This document shows positions 27,542-36,870 of a stretch of 54,269 nt of DNA, piece by piece. How positions within the stretch are numbered: the first letter of the stretch is position 1; the number at the start of each line of letters is the position of its first letter. The position numbers and the translations under genes were made by a program. Source of the DNA: Brevinema andersonii (GTDB lineage Bacteria; Spirochaetota; DYKD01). The notes below the pieces were generated by a model, which saw only the letters and a list, made by a program, of their open reading frames with translations, had not been told where the DNA came from and did no database searches. The stretch spans positions 45,036 to 99,304 of the forward strand of contig DYKD01000002.1 in NCBI GenBank assembly GCA_020722765.1, given 5' to 3'.

Positions 27542-28658
27542 GCATGACCGCCCTTTTCAAACGTTCCAATGAATAGTCATCACCTGGAATTAAATCATAC
27601 TGGGTGTTCTTAACACATGATTCTTCACCTTTGAGACTGGAAAGAATGGATTCGGCCACGTCGGCAATCAATGGCATGACAACGGAATTCCCAAATTGTT
27701 TGTAAAGTTGCGTATCGGAAATACCATCTATTTTATAGGAATCAGGAAAACCCATCAATCTGGCACACTCTCGGGGAGTCAATCTTCTGGGGTTGGAATT
27801 TTTCTGTGGTATCAATATTTCTGACCCATCCTTGTAATATCTGGCACTTAAAGTTCGGGTGTGCCCATCAAGATCAGCAAGACCAAAACCGAATCCATTT
27901 CCTTCTTCACGATGTTTTTTGGCATAATTCTGCAGATATTTCCAAAGTTTGTCTGACAATGTGTATTTAGGATCAACTTTTTTCTCGAGAATATCTCTTA
28001 ATTTAGGAAGTTTCTTTGGTATATAAACCGGAAATTTAAATTCTAGATTTTTCTTGAAACCAACAATAAGAATTCGTTCTCTGTGCTGTGGAACATAATT
28101 GACCGCGTCAAGAACCTTGTAGTGAACATGATATCCAAGTTCATCATCAAGTGTTTTCATAATAACTGCAAAGGTATTGCCATGATCGTGATTCTTGAGG
28201 TTTTTTACATTTTCAAGCAGGAAGGCGGAAGGTTTCCTGTCTCTTATTATTCTTTTTAGCTGAAAAAAAAGCGTTCCTTGAGTAGGATCGTCAAAGCCAT
28301 GGGGGCGTCCCAGGGAGTTTTTTTTCGAAACCCCGGATATGGAAAATGGCTGACAGGGGAATCCAGCAACAAGAATATCATGTTGTGGTATATCCGATGA
28401 CTGTATTTTTGTGATATCCCCATCCGGGAGTTCATTAAAATTCATTCTGTAGGTTAATCGAGAATATTTGTTCCATTCAGAGGAAAATACGCATTCTGCA
28501 CCATTTTTTTCAAATGCCAACCTGGTTCCACCTATTCCTGCAAACAGATCAATAAAAGTATATTTTGAATTTTTCATGTTTTGACCATCGTATTCAAGTT
28601 CATTCTTGTCTTTAAATATAATCTTTTTAGGGAATAAATCAAGTTGATTGTTTTCCAT
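27534..28658 (-). CDS. dcm: Dcm/M.EcoRII-like DNA (cytosine-5) methyltransferase
   Basis: A 374-residue C5 methylase. Motif I is [14 protein letters not shown] (about 37-50), the catalytic Cys is in GFPCQPFS (102), ENV is at 149-151 and QHRER at 191-195. Motif IX is [17 protein letters not shown] and motif [12 protein letters not shown]. Stretches such as [23 protein letters not shown] and [11 protein letters not shown] are nearly those of E. coli Dcm, pointing to methylation of the inner C of CCWGG. The start at 28658 has AGGAGGT 9 nt upstream. It is upstream of, and translationally coupled to, the endonuclease, so it protects the host DNA. Confidence 0.92.
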   Translation of the reverse strand: MENNQLDLFPKKIIFKDKNELEYDGQNMKNSKYTFIDLFAGIGGTRLAFEKNGAECVFSSEWNKYSRLTYRMNFNELPDGDITKIQSSDIPQHDILVAGFPCQPFSISGVSKKNSLGRPHGFDDPTQGTLFFQLKRIIRDRKPSAFLLENVKNLKNHDHGNTFAVIMKTLDDELGYHVHYKVLDAVNYVPQHRERILIVGFKKNLEFKFPVYIPKKLPKLRDILEKKVDPKYTLSDKLWKYLQNYAKKHREEGNGFGFGLADLDGHTRTLSARYYKDGSEILIPQKNSNPRRLTPRECARLMGFPDSYKIDGISDTQLYKQFGNSVVMPLIADVAESILSSLKGEESCVKNTQYDLIPGDDYSLERLKRAVMHA

Positions 28659-28750
28659 TAGTTCATTACCTCCTGATACAAGTCTATTAAACAACTTTTC
28701 CGCTTAGAATGTTCCCACATCATTTCGCCTGTGCCGTGACCAACAACTTC

Positions 28751-28781
28751 CTTTCAGTTTGATGTTTCAGAAAACTGAAAG
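28751..28781. promoter_or_regulatory. 10-bp inverted repeat upstream of dcm
   Basis: CTTTCAGTTT (28751-28760) and AAACTGAAAG (28772-28781) are perfect inverted copies with an 11-nt spacer, about 95 bp upstream of the methylase start. It could be an operator for timing of the RM genes or a structured RNA end; no controller gene is present. Confidence 0.45.
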
Positions 28782-28933
28782 AAGTATTGAGGTCGTCTAT
28801 GGTTTAATCTGTCGCCAAAAGTCTGAAGCACCCCAATGATACAGACCTGCCCCACCCCCAAATACAAACAAGGCTGTTTTACAGGTATGATTAAGCAAAG
28901 CTTTTAAAAACCATGAGTCTGTCTTAAAATATT

Positions 28934-29008
28934 TTACAACCCAAAACCGACATTCAGTCCCCAGGATCGTTGGCGTTCTTGCCAGTCCTGGCCGCTGCCG
29001 TATTCATA
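28934..29008. repeat. Right copy of the 75-bp direct repeat (3' end of the barrel-like gene)
   Basis: This is the intact-gene copy of the repeat at 25957-26031, with 67 bp identical (28942-29008) plus nine bases with three transitions. The repeat period of 2,977 bp defines the inserted unit. Confidence 0.95.
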
Positions 29009-29731
29009 TCCATAATGAAATGAGAGACGGAGTTTTCTCTCCCCGTTTTTCAGGAGAAGGCCTTCCTGGAATTCTCCGTTCAGATGCATTCCTTCATTTC
29101 CTGAAACCAGATACCCAAAACCGGAAATTTCCAGAAGGAAAAGTCCTGCACGTGTCCTCCAGATAGGAAGAGCCAGCCTTACACCAGTGCCTGCTTCATA
29201 TTTCCAGTCAGGGCCTATGGCATGCCAGTAATAGTCAAACCGGAAAGGTATCTGTATGATCCCTTTTTCAAACCAAAGTTTCAGCTGTGCGGATTCAACA
29301 GAGACAGTCCTGCAGTCATCATTTATATTTCCCTTGTAACCGTCTGCGAGGTGTGCTGATTCGTGGAACATAGGATAAATGGAAATGTGGAGGTTGCTGT
29401 TGATCTTGTAATCAAATCCGAGAGCCAGGCCTGCCAGAAACCTGTCAACATGGAACTTCATGTTTTCAGGATACATCCATATACGGATGAAGGCAGCGGT
29501 TGTAAGCTGGAGAGGACCATATCCCAGAAGGGGTACTTTCATGCCAATCTTGCCTTCATCGGAAATCTCGTTGTTCAGATTTTGGAACCTTAGATAGGTG
29601 TTGATTTCCTTATGGTCTAGAGCAAAGTTCGGTTTATACAGAGGATAAGGAAGAATCTCAAATGGCTGGGCTGCGTCGAGATGTGTGACCAGCAAGACCA
29701 ATGACAGTAAAAAGAAAGCGTAGTTTTTCAT
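28934..29731 (-). CDS. Secreted beta-barrel-like envelope protein (possibly DUF1207-like)
   Basis: A 265-residue protein with a signal peptide (MKNYAFFLLSLVLL..., cleavage near 20) and alternating strands throughout, as in outer-membrane barrels. ISIYPMFHESAHLADGY resembles the H.SsHl.D motif of DUF1207 proteins, but that assignment is tentative and no function is known. AAGGTG precedes the ATG. Its 3' end is duplicated 2,977 bp away at the far edge of the RM island; this copy keeps the whole frame and ends NVGFGL. Before the insertion it would have converged directly on the cation exchanger gene. Confidence 0.6.
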   Translation of the reverse strand: MKNYAFFLLSLVLLVTHLDAAQPFEILPYPLYKPNFALDHKEINTYLRFQNLNNEISDEGKIGMKVPLLGYGPLQLTTAAFIRIWMYPENMKFHVDRFLAGLALGFDYKINSNLHISIYPMFHESAHLADGYKGNINDDCRTVSVESAQLKLWFEKGIIQIPFRFDYYWHAIGPDWKYEAGTGVRLALPIWRTRAGLFLLEISGFGYLVSGNEGMHLNGEFQEGLLLKNGERKLRLSFHYGYEYGSGQDWQERQRSWGLNVGFGL

Positions 29732-29962
29732 TTCACCTTCTTGTGTGACAAGAGCTTTTAGGAATTTGATAACATTGACAATAATAGAAATCGCTGTTCC
29801 AAAGACTGCTATATAAAGAATGATTCTGAATAGGCATTATATAAAAGATAAACAGTTCCATCAGTGTCCTGATAATTTCTACCACGTATTTGCCTGTTTA
29901 GTTTTCCCTGTGTTCATTTTTACAGTAATCACGTATGAATTCGCCTTTTCAACAAAAACAGG

Positions 29963-30448
29963 TTAGTCCTTTATCATCTTTTTAAGAGTATTGATCTTGA
30001 CAAGGAAAAGGATGAAAACAACAAGCGATGCGACAGGAATCAGTTGGCCAAGGAGCGGTATCACCGAAAGAATGGAAGCTGCAGAAAGGATGGCAGCCCA
30101 TAGTCCAAGTTGCCTGCCACAATCACCTACAGAGGTCTCGTTCTTGGAATCAAAATAGGCTTTGAGTGATTCAGGTATCCGTAGGTATACAAAAAACATC
30201 CAGACGATGTTGAAGAGAGGGATAAGCAGAAGGAAGACATGTCCAGGCGACATTTTTCTGAACTGTTCAGGGATTTTTTTAAGGACATTGTAGAGATAGA
30301 CAAGTATGAGTATGAAAATTATCAGCATGACCATTGAAAACACGATCATGAGAAAAACGAAAATAAAACCCAGACCCATGACAGCCATCATGATGGCAGA
30401 AATGTCACCTGTGCTTAATGATTGGACGAGTGCTTGGAATTCTTCCAT
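29963..30448 (-). CDS. Small multi-pass membrane protein of unknown function
   Basis: A 161-residue protein with about four hydrophobic segments. A long one or pair lies at about 18-55, then PGHVFLLLIPLFNIVWMFFVYLRI, then a C-terminal pair around GLWAAILSAASILSVIPLLGQ. A charged loop ...ESLKAYFDSKNETSVGDCGRQ lies between them. GGAGGT lies 9 nt before the ATG, which supports a real gene. I do not recognise the family. It stands alone between the envelope protein and the TPR genes; the 231-nt gap downstream shows nothing recognisable. Confidence 0.7.
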   Translation of the reverse strand: MEEFQALVQSLSTGDISAIMMAVMGLGFIFVFLMIVFSMVMLIIFILILVYLYNVLKKIPEQFRKMSPGHVFLLLIPLFNIVWMFFVYLRIPESLKAYFDSKNETSVGDCGRQLGLWAAILSAASILSVIPLLGQLIPVASLVVFILFLVKINTLKKMIKD

Positions 30449-30814
30449 AATTAACTGACCTCCGTTAGTTTTTTTATTTCAGGCTTTCACTTGTAAGATT
30501 TGTAATAATATGAAAAAAATGGACTGTATGAGGAAAAAATGTATTGTCATGTCGGATGAAACTTTCTGTTTCATGGGAAATCCTTAATCTGTTTCAGTCT
30601 CCTATTGACAAACAATAATATCAAATACCATGGGATATTGCAAAAAAAACATTAAGTCAAATGTGGAAAACCTGAGGCAAGGCTTTGTCTGTATCTTGAC
30701 TTCCATTCTAATCAGTGCTAACTTGTCTTATCTTGACAATTCGTGTCGTTTCCTTCGGTTCTTTTCCTCTTTCTGAAAAAACGGATTTTACCGATAAGGA
30801 AACGAGGAGGACTT
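30449..30814 (+). other. 366-nt intergenic region with promoter and structured leader
   Basis: No gene is seen. It holds a perfect 7-bp hairpin (ATGAAAC/GTTTCAT, 30556-30574), a likely promoter TTGACT (30696-30701), 17 nt, TAACTT (30719-30724), and a leader that can fold. CGTTTCCTTCGGT (30747-30759) pairs with ACCG (30790-30793) and AAGGAAACG (30796-30804), with a two-base bulge. The stem ends at the base before the AGGAGG ribosome-binding site of the first TPR gene. Confidence 0.55.
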
Positions 30815-31552
30815 ATGTCCAAAAAAATTCTTATCATGGCTTTCCTGCTTCTTCTGCCGTTTTACTCATTTGCTATAGAAGCATCAGAATCTTTCAAAAA
30901 AGCTGATGATTTCTTCAAACAGGGAAAATTCGAGATGGCTCTCCTGTTTTACAACCGTGAAATCAACGAACGTCCAGATAACGGACAAGCCTATTTCAGA
31001 AGAGGAAAGATCCATTTTTATAACAAGGCCTATACAAATGCCCTTCTTGATTTCAAGCGTGCATCCGACATCCTTCCTAAAAACAAGGATATCCTTTATG
31101 CGAAGGCAAACGCTCTTGCCATGACAGGCGAGTTTGATTCTGCTATTGATGAATACGGCAGGCTGTTGAAGATGGACAAGAAATTCGCTTATGCATATCT
31201 GAACCTGGGAAATATATATTTGCGAAACAAGAAAGACAAGGAAAGTACAATACAGAATTGGGAGACGTTCCTTGAGCTTTTACCAGACTATGAACAAGCC
31301 GATGATATCCGGAAGGCGATTGCTTATCTTAGGTCAGCTGAATTTTCGTGGAACCAGATTGATCCGGACCTGCAGGCATCGGATTCCAAGTCCGGTGATA
31401 CGGAGACAGATAAAAACGCTACAAACGCAACTAGTGACAAACTGGATCTGGACAGTATCCTTCCGGATCTGGATATCAGTGGCGAAGGAACAAAGGCAGA
31501 TGTTTCCAAACAAAAAGGAATGGCAGACAAGAAATCGATAGAGACTGAATAG
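30815..31552 (+). CDS. Exported TPR-repeat protein
   Basis: A 245-residue protein with a clear signal peptide (MSKKILIMAFLLLLPFYSFA) followed by about four tetratricopeptide repeats (residues about 25-160: KADDFFKQGKFEMALLFYNREI, AYFRRGKIHFYNKAYTNALLDFKRA, AYAYLNLGNIYLRNK...). The tail is acidic and low in complexity (residues 190-245). I chose the ATG at 30815 because AGGAGG lies 4 nt upstream and the signal peptide starts there. TPRs bind partner proteins; the partner is unknown. The membrane-anchored TPR gene follows at once, so they probably form one periplasmic scaffold unit. Confidence 0.75.
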   Translation: MSKKILIMAFLLLLPFYSFAIEASESFKKADDFFKQGKFEMALLFYNREINERPDNGQAYFRRGKIHFYNKAYTNALLDFKRASDILPKNKDILYAKANALAMTGEFDSAIDEYGRLLKMDKKFAYAYLNLGNIYLRNKKDKESTIQNWETFLELLPDYEQADDIRKAIAYLRSAEFSWNQIDPDLQASDSKSGDTETDKNATNATSDKLDLDSILPDLDISGEGTKADVSKQKGMADKKSIETE

Positions 31553-31561
31553 GGAGTGACT

Positions 31562-33526
31562 ATGGCAAGAAGGAAGATTGAAAAACAACCCAAAAATTCG
31601 ATTGCAGAAATGATTGTTGAAACGGAACGGGAACTGGTCAGACAGTCATCACAGAACAGCATCACTATAAGCAGGCAGACGCTTGTCTTGGGTGGCGGTT
31701 TTCTGCTGGTTGTCCTGGTTCTGGTTTTTCTCTTAGCTCAGCAATGCAGCATGAACAGGCAAATGATGACCCAACAGAAGGAGCAGATAAAGCTTTTGCA
31801 GGAAATGCTGAAGCAGAATCCAAAAGACTCTGAAGCATACAAGAAAATCGCAGATTTATACAGGATTCAGGGACTGGACAATCAGGCTATCATCCATTAT
31901 AAGAGTGCACAGAAATATGACAAGAGCGATGCTGATTCCTATATCAAACTTGGACAACTTTACAAGGATCAAGGTCTGTTGGATGATGCGATACAGCAGT
32001 TCAAGAAAGCGCTCGCTTTGGATCCTTCAAACAAGGAGATCCAGTCACTTCTTAACGAGACAATAAAGCAGGCAAAAGAAGCACAGGAAGAACAGAACAG
32101 ACAGGCAACAAAACCATCAGCTTCTGGAAAGCTCACGGATGCACAAAAATACGACGCTGCGAAGAAAGCCTATGATGCAGGAGTCCAACTTGAGAATGCC
32201 AATCAACCTGACAAAGCTCTTGAACAATACAAGAAAGCTGTTGAAATTGATGCCGGTTTCCAGAAAGCGCATTCACGCATGGGATCCATATATGTTGAAA
32301 AGGACCAGCTGAAGAACGCATCAGACTCCTTGCGAAAAGCCCTTCAACTTGATCCGAACGATGCGCAAGCCCACTACAGTATGGGAAGGCTTTATGAGAA
32401 GAACAAGATTCCGAATAGTGCCATAGAATCCTATCAGAAGTCACTTGACCTGGATCCTGAAAATGCAATGGCGCATTACAGGCTTGGAATCATGTATTTC
32501 CTGAAGGAATCCTATAAGAATGCTGGAATTCATTTTGCAAAGGCATTCTCATTAAAACCGGATTTCACACGTGCCTGTTACAATCTTGCTGTCACTCTGG
32601 ACATGTTGGGACAGGACGGTGATGCCATAAAATATTACAAGCGCACACTGGAACTTGATCCTGGTTACAAGAAAGCGTATTATAACATAGGCATCATTCA
32701 GAACCATCAGGGACAGCATGATGCAGCCATCAGATCCTTCTTGGAAGAGAAGAAGCTCTCCCCGAATGATGCCAATGTCTATTACAACCTCGGACTTGCA
32801 TACGAAAAACAGGATTCACTGGATGATGCGGAATCAAATTATAAGAAAGCTATTGAGCTTAACAGGATGTTCGATAAGGCCTATTACAATCTTGGAAGCA
32901 TGTATATTAGACAAGGCAAGCCTGATCTCGGACTCCAAAACCTCAATAAAGCCTTGAGCCTCAATCCTTCAGATGCGGATACGCTTTATAACATTGGAAA
33001 AGCCTTTGATGACCTGAAGGACAGGCAAAAAGCGATCAGCTCCTACAAAAAAGCGATTGAAGTGGATTCCTCGTTTGTGAAGCCCTATATCAACCTTGGT
33101 CTTGTTTATACTGAAATCAATGAGTTTGACAATGCGATTTCCACATTGAAACGTGGTGTGGATGTGAATCCCCAGAATGCTGAGTTACGGAACAATCTCG
33201 GATTGGCGTATCAGTCAAAAAAACTGTATGATGAGAGCATCAAGGAGTTAAGGAAAGCGATCGAGATCAATCCCGTCTATCTTGAGGCGCAGAACAATCT
33301 GGGGCAGGTCTATGATGATATTGGATTGACTGATGAGGCAATAAAGCAGTTTCAAAAGTCAATAAAGATCAGTCCAAGGCATTCTACTGCTTATAAACTG
33401 CTGGGTTATACCTATTATAAGATGAAAAACAATGCAGCTGCAAAAGAGAGCTTCCAACAGTATCTGAATGTGGATCCGAACGCATCAGACCGTGCCACAA
33501 TAGAAGGAATCATCCAGAAACTGTAG
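31562..33526 (+). CDS. Membrane-anchored protein with a long TPR array
   Basis: A 654-residue protein. A charged N-terminal segment (about 1-40) precedes one membrane helix (TLVLGGGFLLVVLVLVFLLA, about 40-60), then nearly all of the rest is TPR, roughly 14 units with the A..Y..LG..Y......A...Y.KA..L.P rhythm. A Gln/Lys-rich linker near 170-200 divides a first block of three repeats from the main array. The topology suggests a type II anchor with the repeats on the periplasmic side (inference). AGGGAG lies 5 nt before the ATG at 31562, nine bases after the preceding gene. Its partner proteins are unknown. Confidence 0.78.
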   Translation: MARRKIEKQPKNSIAEMIVETERELVRQSSQNSITISRQTLVLGGGFLLVVLVLVFLLAQQCSMNRQMMTQQKEQIKLLQEMLKQNPKDSEAYKKIADLYRIQGLDNQAIIHYKSAQKYDKSDADSYIKLGQLYKDQGLLDDAIQQFKKALALDPSNKEIQSLLNETIKQAKEAQEEQNRQATKPSASGKLTDAQKYDAAKKAYDAGVQLENANQPDKALEQYKKAVEIDAGFQKAHSRMGSIYVEKDQLKNASDSLRKALQLDPNDAQAHYSMGRLYEKNKIPNSAIESYQKSLDLDPENAMAHYRLGIMYFLKESYKNAGIHFAKAFSLKPDFTRACYNLAVTLDMLGQDGDAIKYYKRTLELDPGYKKAYYNIGIIQNHQGQHDAAIRSFLEEKKLSPNDANVYYNLGLAYEKQDSLDDAESNYKKAIELNRMFDKAYYNLGSMYIRQGKPDLGLQNLNKALSLNPSDADTLYNIGKAFDDLKDRQKAISSYKKAIEVDSSFVKPYINLGLVYTEINEFDNAISTLKRGVDVNPQNAELRNNLGLAYQSKKLYDESIKELRKAIEINPVYLEAQNNLGQVYDDIGLTDEAIKQFQKSIKISPRHSTAYKLLGYTYYKMKNNAAAKESFQQYLNVDPNASDRATIEGIIQKL

Positions 33527-33575
33527 GATCGTGTTTTGCCTGGTTGGCCTGCCTGCTGAAATAAATCCCCTCAAG

Positions 33576-33604
33576 TTGCTTTTTCTACTGGTAAAGAGTA
33601 TATT
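33576..33604 (+). promoter_or_regulatory. Predicted dapA promoter
   Basis: TTGCTT (33576-33581) and TATATT (33599-33604) are separated by 17 nt, about 26 nt before the dapA start codon. Confidence 0.45.
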
Positions 33605-33630
33605 CCTTAATCAATAAATCGGAGTTTATC

Positions 33631-34509
33631 ATGTTCAAAGGACCCATAACAGCCATTGTGACACCTTTCAAGAATGACCAAGTCGATTATGACAGTCTGG
33701 AAAAATTGATTGAATGGCAGATAAAAGAAGGCATCATGGGAATCGTGCCTTGTGGAACAACAGGAGAGTCTCCCACGCTCAACTATCAGGAACACAAGGA
33801 TATCATCAAGTTTACAGTGCAGACAGTCAAGAAACGGATTCCTGTCATTGCTGGTACAGGTTCTAACAGTACTGAAGAGGCCATTGAACTGACTGTGCAA
33901 GCTGAAAAAGACGGGGCAGATGCCACCTTGCAGGTTGTCCCCTATTATAATAAGCCAACGCAGGAAGGACTTTACAGGCACTTCAAGTCCATTGCAGAAA
34001 ATTCGAAGATTCCTATCATACTTTACAACATTCCAGGACGTTCTGGTGTGAACATGACTCCTGCCACTATCGGCAGGCTTGCAAAGGACTGTTCAAACAT
34101 TACAGCAATAAAGGAAGCTGCAGGCAACGTAGATCAGGTAGCTGAAATTTTTCTAATGACAGAAGGAAAGATGGACATCCTTTCCGGAGATGATGCGCTT
34201 TTCCTGCCATTCGCAAGCGCAGGAGCTGTGGGTGTCATTTCCGTTGTATCCAACATCATTCCAGCGGATATGAGAGCCTTCTACGACGCAATAGCAAAGA
34301 ACGACTTGGCAGAAGCACGCAAGTGGCATTTGAAACTTTTCTCCCTCATTAAGTCCATGTTCATCGAGACGAACCCGATTCCTGTGAAGACGGCACTTGC
34401 TTTGATGGGCAAGATCGGGAATGACATGCGCCTTCCCATGTGTGAAATGTCCGAGGCGAACCTGTCCAAGCTTAAGGGCGAGATGAAGAGATATGGACTG
34501 TTGAAATAA
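33631..34509 (+). CDS. dapA: 4-hydroxy-tetrahydrodipicolinate synthase
   Basis: A 292-residue class I aldolase of normal length that condenses pyruvate with aspartate semialdehyde, the first committed step to diaminopimelate and lysine. The Thr pair is in PCGTTGESPTL, the active-site Tyr in LYNIPGRSG (near 132), and the Schiff-base Lys in AIKEAAGN (near 161); SGDDALFLPFASAGAVGVISV follows. CGGAG precedes the ATG. It has its own promoter and lies 9 kb from dapF and lysA, which are in another operon on the opposite strand. Confidence 0.96.
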   Translation: MFKGPITAIVTPFKNDQVDYDSLEKLIEWQIKEGIMGIVPCGTTGESPTLNYQEHKDIIKFTVQTVKKRIPVIAGTGSNSTEEAIELTVQAEKDGADATLQVVPYYNKPTQEGLYRHFKSIAENSKIPIILYNIPGRSGVNMTPATIGRLAKDCSNITAIKEAAGNVDQVAEIFLMTEGKMDILSGDDALFLPFASAGAVGVISVVSNIIPADMRAFYDAIAKNDLAEARKWHLKLFSLIKSMFIETNPIPVKTALALMGKIGNDMRLPMCEMSEANLSKLKGEMKRYGLLK

Positions 34510-34518
34510 TTGTTTCAG

Positions 34519-35934
34519 TCATTTTATTCTTTTATATATTTCCAGGTTTCTTGAAGTAATATCGATTTTTTTGAATCCCTCAACATTGATCTTTTCTCCG
34601 TCTTTTTTTCGCAATGCATATTCCCGTGGTGTGCTTGAATAATCGAGGCTATATCTTCCATATCTTACGACCAGGGCGTGCAGGCTCCAATCCTGGTATA
34701 GGCTTTGTGGAATCGTAAAAACAGTCCCAGAAGGTACGATCTGTTTAATCTCCTTCAAATCAAGTATTACTGCCTTATCACGATGCGGTTCTGAAATATT
34801 GAAAAGAGTATAGACAATGCTTGAAACCAGGAATATGACCGCTATCAAAGAGAGGATTTTCCTTGTATGCATCCTGTTTTCAATCTCTTTTTCTAATTTT
34901 TGGAACAGGGGAAGAGTCATCAATGCAAGACCTATGGAAAAGACAGGAAAAGCGCAGAGAGCATAGTAAAGAGCTCTTTTCTCGCTCAAGCTGATTGGCA
35001 AGACTCCGCAAAGAGCCAATATCATGAAAAAAAGACCGATTCGAAAACTTGAACGGTCTTGAACATCCTGTTCTTTTTTCTTCCGTATTAGAAATGTAAT
35101 GATACTGATAAAAATGATTGATATAAGATTTTCCTTGATGAATCCAAAAAAAACATCGAGGTGTTTCCATGTAAAATGACCTCTGACATTTCCAAGAATC
35201 TGTGCATTAAAGTAGGTTGTCATCATTTCCTGTGCGCCTGGCCAAAAATAAAAAACAGCAGCTATACCCATGAAACAAACAACCCAGAGAATAAAGGTGT
35301 CAATGATGAATTTTTTATGCTTGCTTGGTTCTATAATCAGCCAGTACATAAAAGGAAAAGCCAACGGAAAAAGACCAGTGAAACCTTTTGTGTAAAAAGC
35401 GAGTATAAGGGAAAAACCGGCAGGTATAATGGGAATGTGACTGTTCTTTACCTTTGAAAATGCCAACAGGTAGATGGCTATCCCAGTGAAAACGCTCATT
35501 GTATTTTCTATCATATTATTGCTATAAGCCCAAAGAATCTGAGGTGTGAGAACCCAAAAAAGCAAGGGGAGGTAGGTTGTCAACCCTTGCTGCTTTTTAG
35601 TAAACAGCCAATATGTTTTCAGCATGAAGAAGGCTGTGAGAATGGCTGTCAATGTAGTGTATCCTTTTTCTACAAAAACATGATCTCCGAAAAGGCGGTA
35701 AAACATGCTCAATAGAAATGGCATAAGTGGTGGGTGTCCGAAGAATCTATCGCTTAGTGTCTGCGAATAGTGTAGATTAAAGAAGGACCCAAAACCTTCA
35801 GCAAGGTTTCTTGCTATTCCAGCATACATCATTCCGTCGAAAAACATGCCATCAGTCAGGATACGGTAGCCACAGGCTGCAATTACAACACTTATGGCTA
35901 AAAGCAAAACAATTTTCTTTTGACTCAGAACCAT
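34519..35934 (-). CDS. GT39/ArnT-type membrane glycosyltransferase
   Basis: A 471-residue protein with about ten or more membrane helices. The N-terminal loop after the first helix reads DGMFFDGMMYAGIARNLAEG, the acidic-motif region of polyprenyl-phosphate-sugar-dependent GT-C enzymes (PMT/ArnT/GT39-83). A soluble C-terminal tail follows the last helix. Such enzymes add sugars to protein or lipid A on the periplasmic side. The ATG at 35934 is preceded by GGGAG at 5 nt; the ATG four codons earlier has none. The divergent neighbour is a polyprenyl-phosphate-sugar synthase that could make its donor (inference). Confidence 0.78.
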   Translation of the reverse strand: MVLSQKKIVLLLAISVVIAACGYRILTDGMFFDGMMYAGIARNLAEGFGSFFNLHYSQTLSDRFFGHPPLMPFLLSMFYRLFGDHVFVEKGYTTLTAILTAFFMLKTYWLFTKKQQGLTTYLPLLFWVLTPQILWAYSNNMIENTMSVFTGIAIYLLAFSKVKNSHIPIIPAGFSLILAFYTKGFTGLFPLAFPFMYWLIIEPSKHKKFIIDTFILWVVCFMGIAAVFYFWPGAQEMMTTYFNAQILGNVRGHFTWKHLDVFFGFIKENLISIIFISIITFLIRKKKEQDVQDRSSFRIGLFFMILALCGVLPISLSEKRALYYALCAFPVFSIGLALMTLPLFQKLEKEIENRMHTRKILSLIAVIFLVSSIVYTLFNISEPHRDKAVILDLKEIKQIVPSGTVFTIPQSLYQDWSLHALVVRYGRYSLDYSSTPREYALRKKDGEKINVEGFKKIDITSRNLEIYKRIK

Positions 35935-36141
35935 CGAAGCTCCCATATAATAAACATAGAAAAGCTAACCTATTCCATTGATTATGTCAATTTGTCACAA
36001 TTCACCTAAGAAAAAAAAACGAGAGCTGTAGACAACTGGTAAAACTTGATTTAATGAAGAATATTCATTAATTTATACATGAAATATCTATTACGTATTT
36101 TGCGAGTGAATCAGTTTAAAAGTTCCTTTATAGGATTATGA

Positions 36142-36867
36142 TTGAAAACAAAAAATATTCTTATTATTCCGACTTACAATGAAATCTCTAATATACAGGC
36201 TCTTCTTACTAGACTGTCCACTGTCAGAGAAAAAATCAAAATAGATATTCTTTTTGTGGATGACAATTCACCCGATGGAACTGCAGGCCTGATTAAAAAG
36301 TTTCAAGCCCATGATAATTCCATTCGTTTATTATCCAGAAAAGGCAAGGAAGGATTGGGGAAAGCATATATTGCCGGTTTCAAATGGGCTATCAATAAAG
36401 GATATGATGTTCTTTGCCAGATGGATGCGGATCTTTCCCACAGACCTGAGCATCTGTCTGGAATGTTACAAGCTTTAACTACATCGGATTTTGTCATTGG
36501 GTCAAGATATGTTCCAGGTGGTGGAGTCGTAGGCTGGAGTTTGAATAGGAAGCTTCTATCAAGGGTTGGTTCCTTATATGCGCAAACCGTTTTGGGCTGT
36601 CCTATTCATGATATGACGGGTGGATTTAACATGTGGAGGGTTTCAGTCCTTGAATCCATAGAATTGGATAAGCTTTTTTCAACTGGATATTCATTTCAGA
36701 TAGAAATGAAGTACAGGGCTTATTTGAAAGGTTATTCTTTCAAGGAAATTCCCATTGTTTTTGAGGATCGGGTTGATGGACAATCCAAGATGTCAAAAGC
36801 CATTATGAAGGAAGCTTTTATGAATGTGATAAAACTTAGGCTTAGGAAAAACCTGCTAAAAAGCTGA
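36142..36867 (+). CDS. Polyprenyl-phosphate mannose/glucose synthase-like GT2
   Basis: A 241-residue GT2 enzyme close to dolichol-phosphate-mannose synthase. It has IIPTYNEISNIQALL at the start, FVDDNSPDGTAGLI, the DxD-type QMDADLSHRPEHL (near 95), GSRYVPGGGV, and DMTGGFNMWR near 160. It lacks the C-terminal membrane helices found in some relatives. The start is a TTG at 36142: AGGA is 6 nt upstream, no ATG is in frame, and an ATG at 36138 opens only a 14-codon frame. It likely makes the lipid-linked sugar used by the divergent GT39-type enzyme. Confidence 0.88.
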   Translation: MKTKNILIIPTYNEISNIQALLTRLSTVREKIKIDILFVDDNSPDGTAGLIKKFQAHDNSIRLLSRKGKEGLGKAYIAGFKWAINKGYDVLCQMDADLSHRPEHLSGMLQALTTSDFVIGSRYVPGGGVVGWSLNRKLLSRVGSLYAQTVLGCPIHDMTGGFNMWRVSVLESIELDKLFSTGYSFQIEMKYRAYLKGYSFKEIPIVFEDRVDGQSKMSKAIMKEAFMNVIKLRLRKNLLKS

Positions 36868-36870
36868 TGC

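Noticed and set aside
31562..33526. Repetitive DNA in the TPR gene as a tandem repeat element
   Set aside because: The repetition is at protein level (34-residue TPRs) and the DNA units have diverged.
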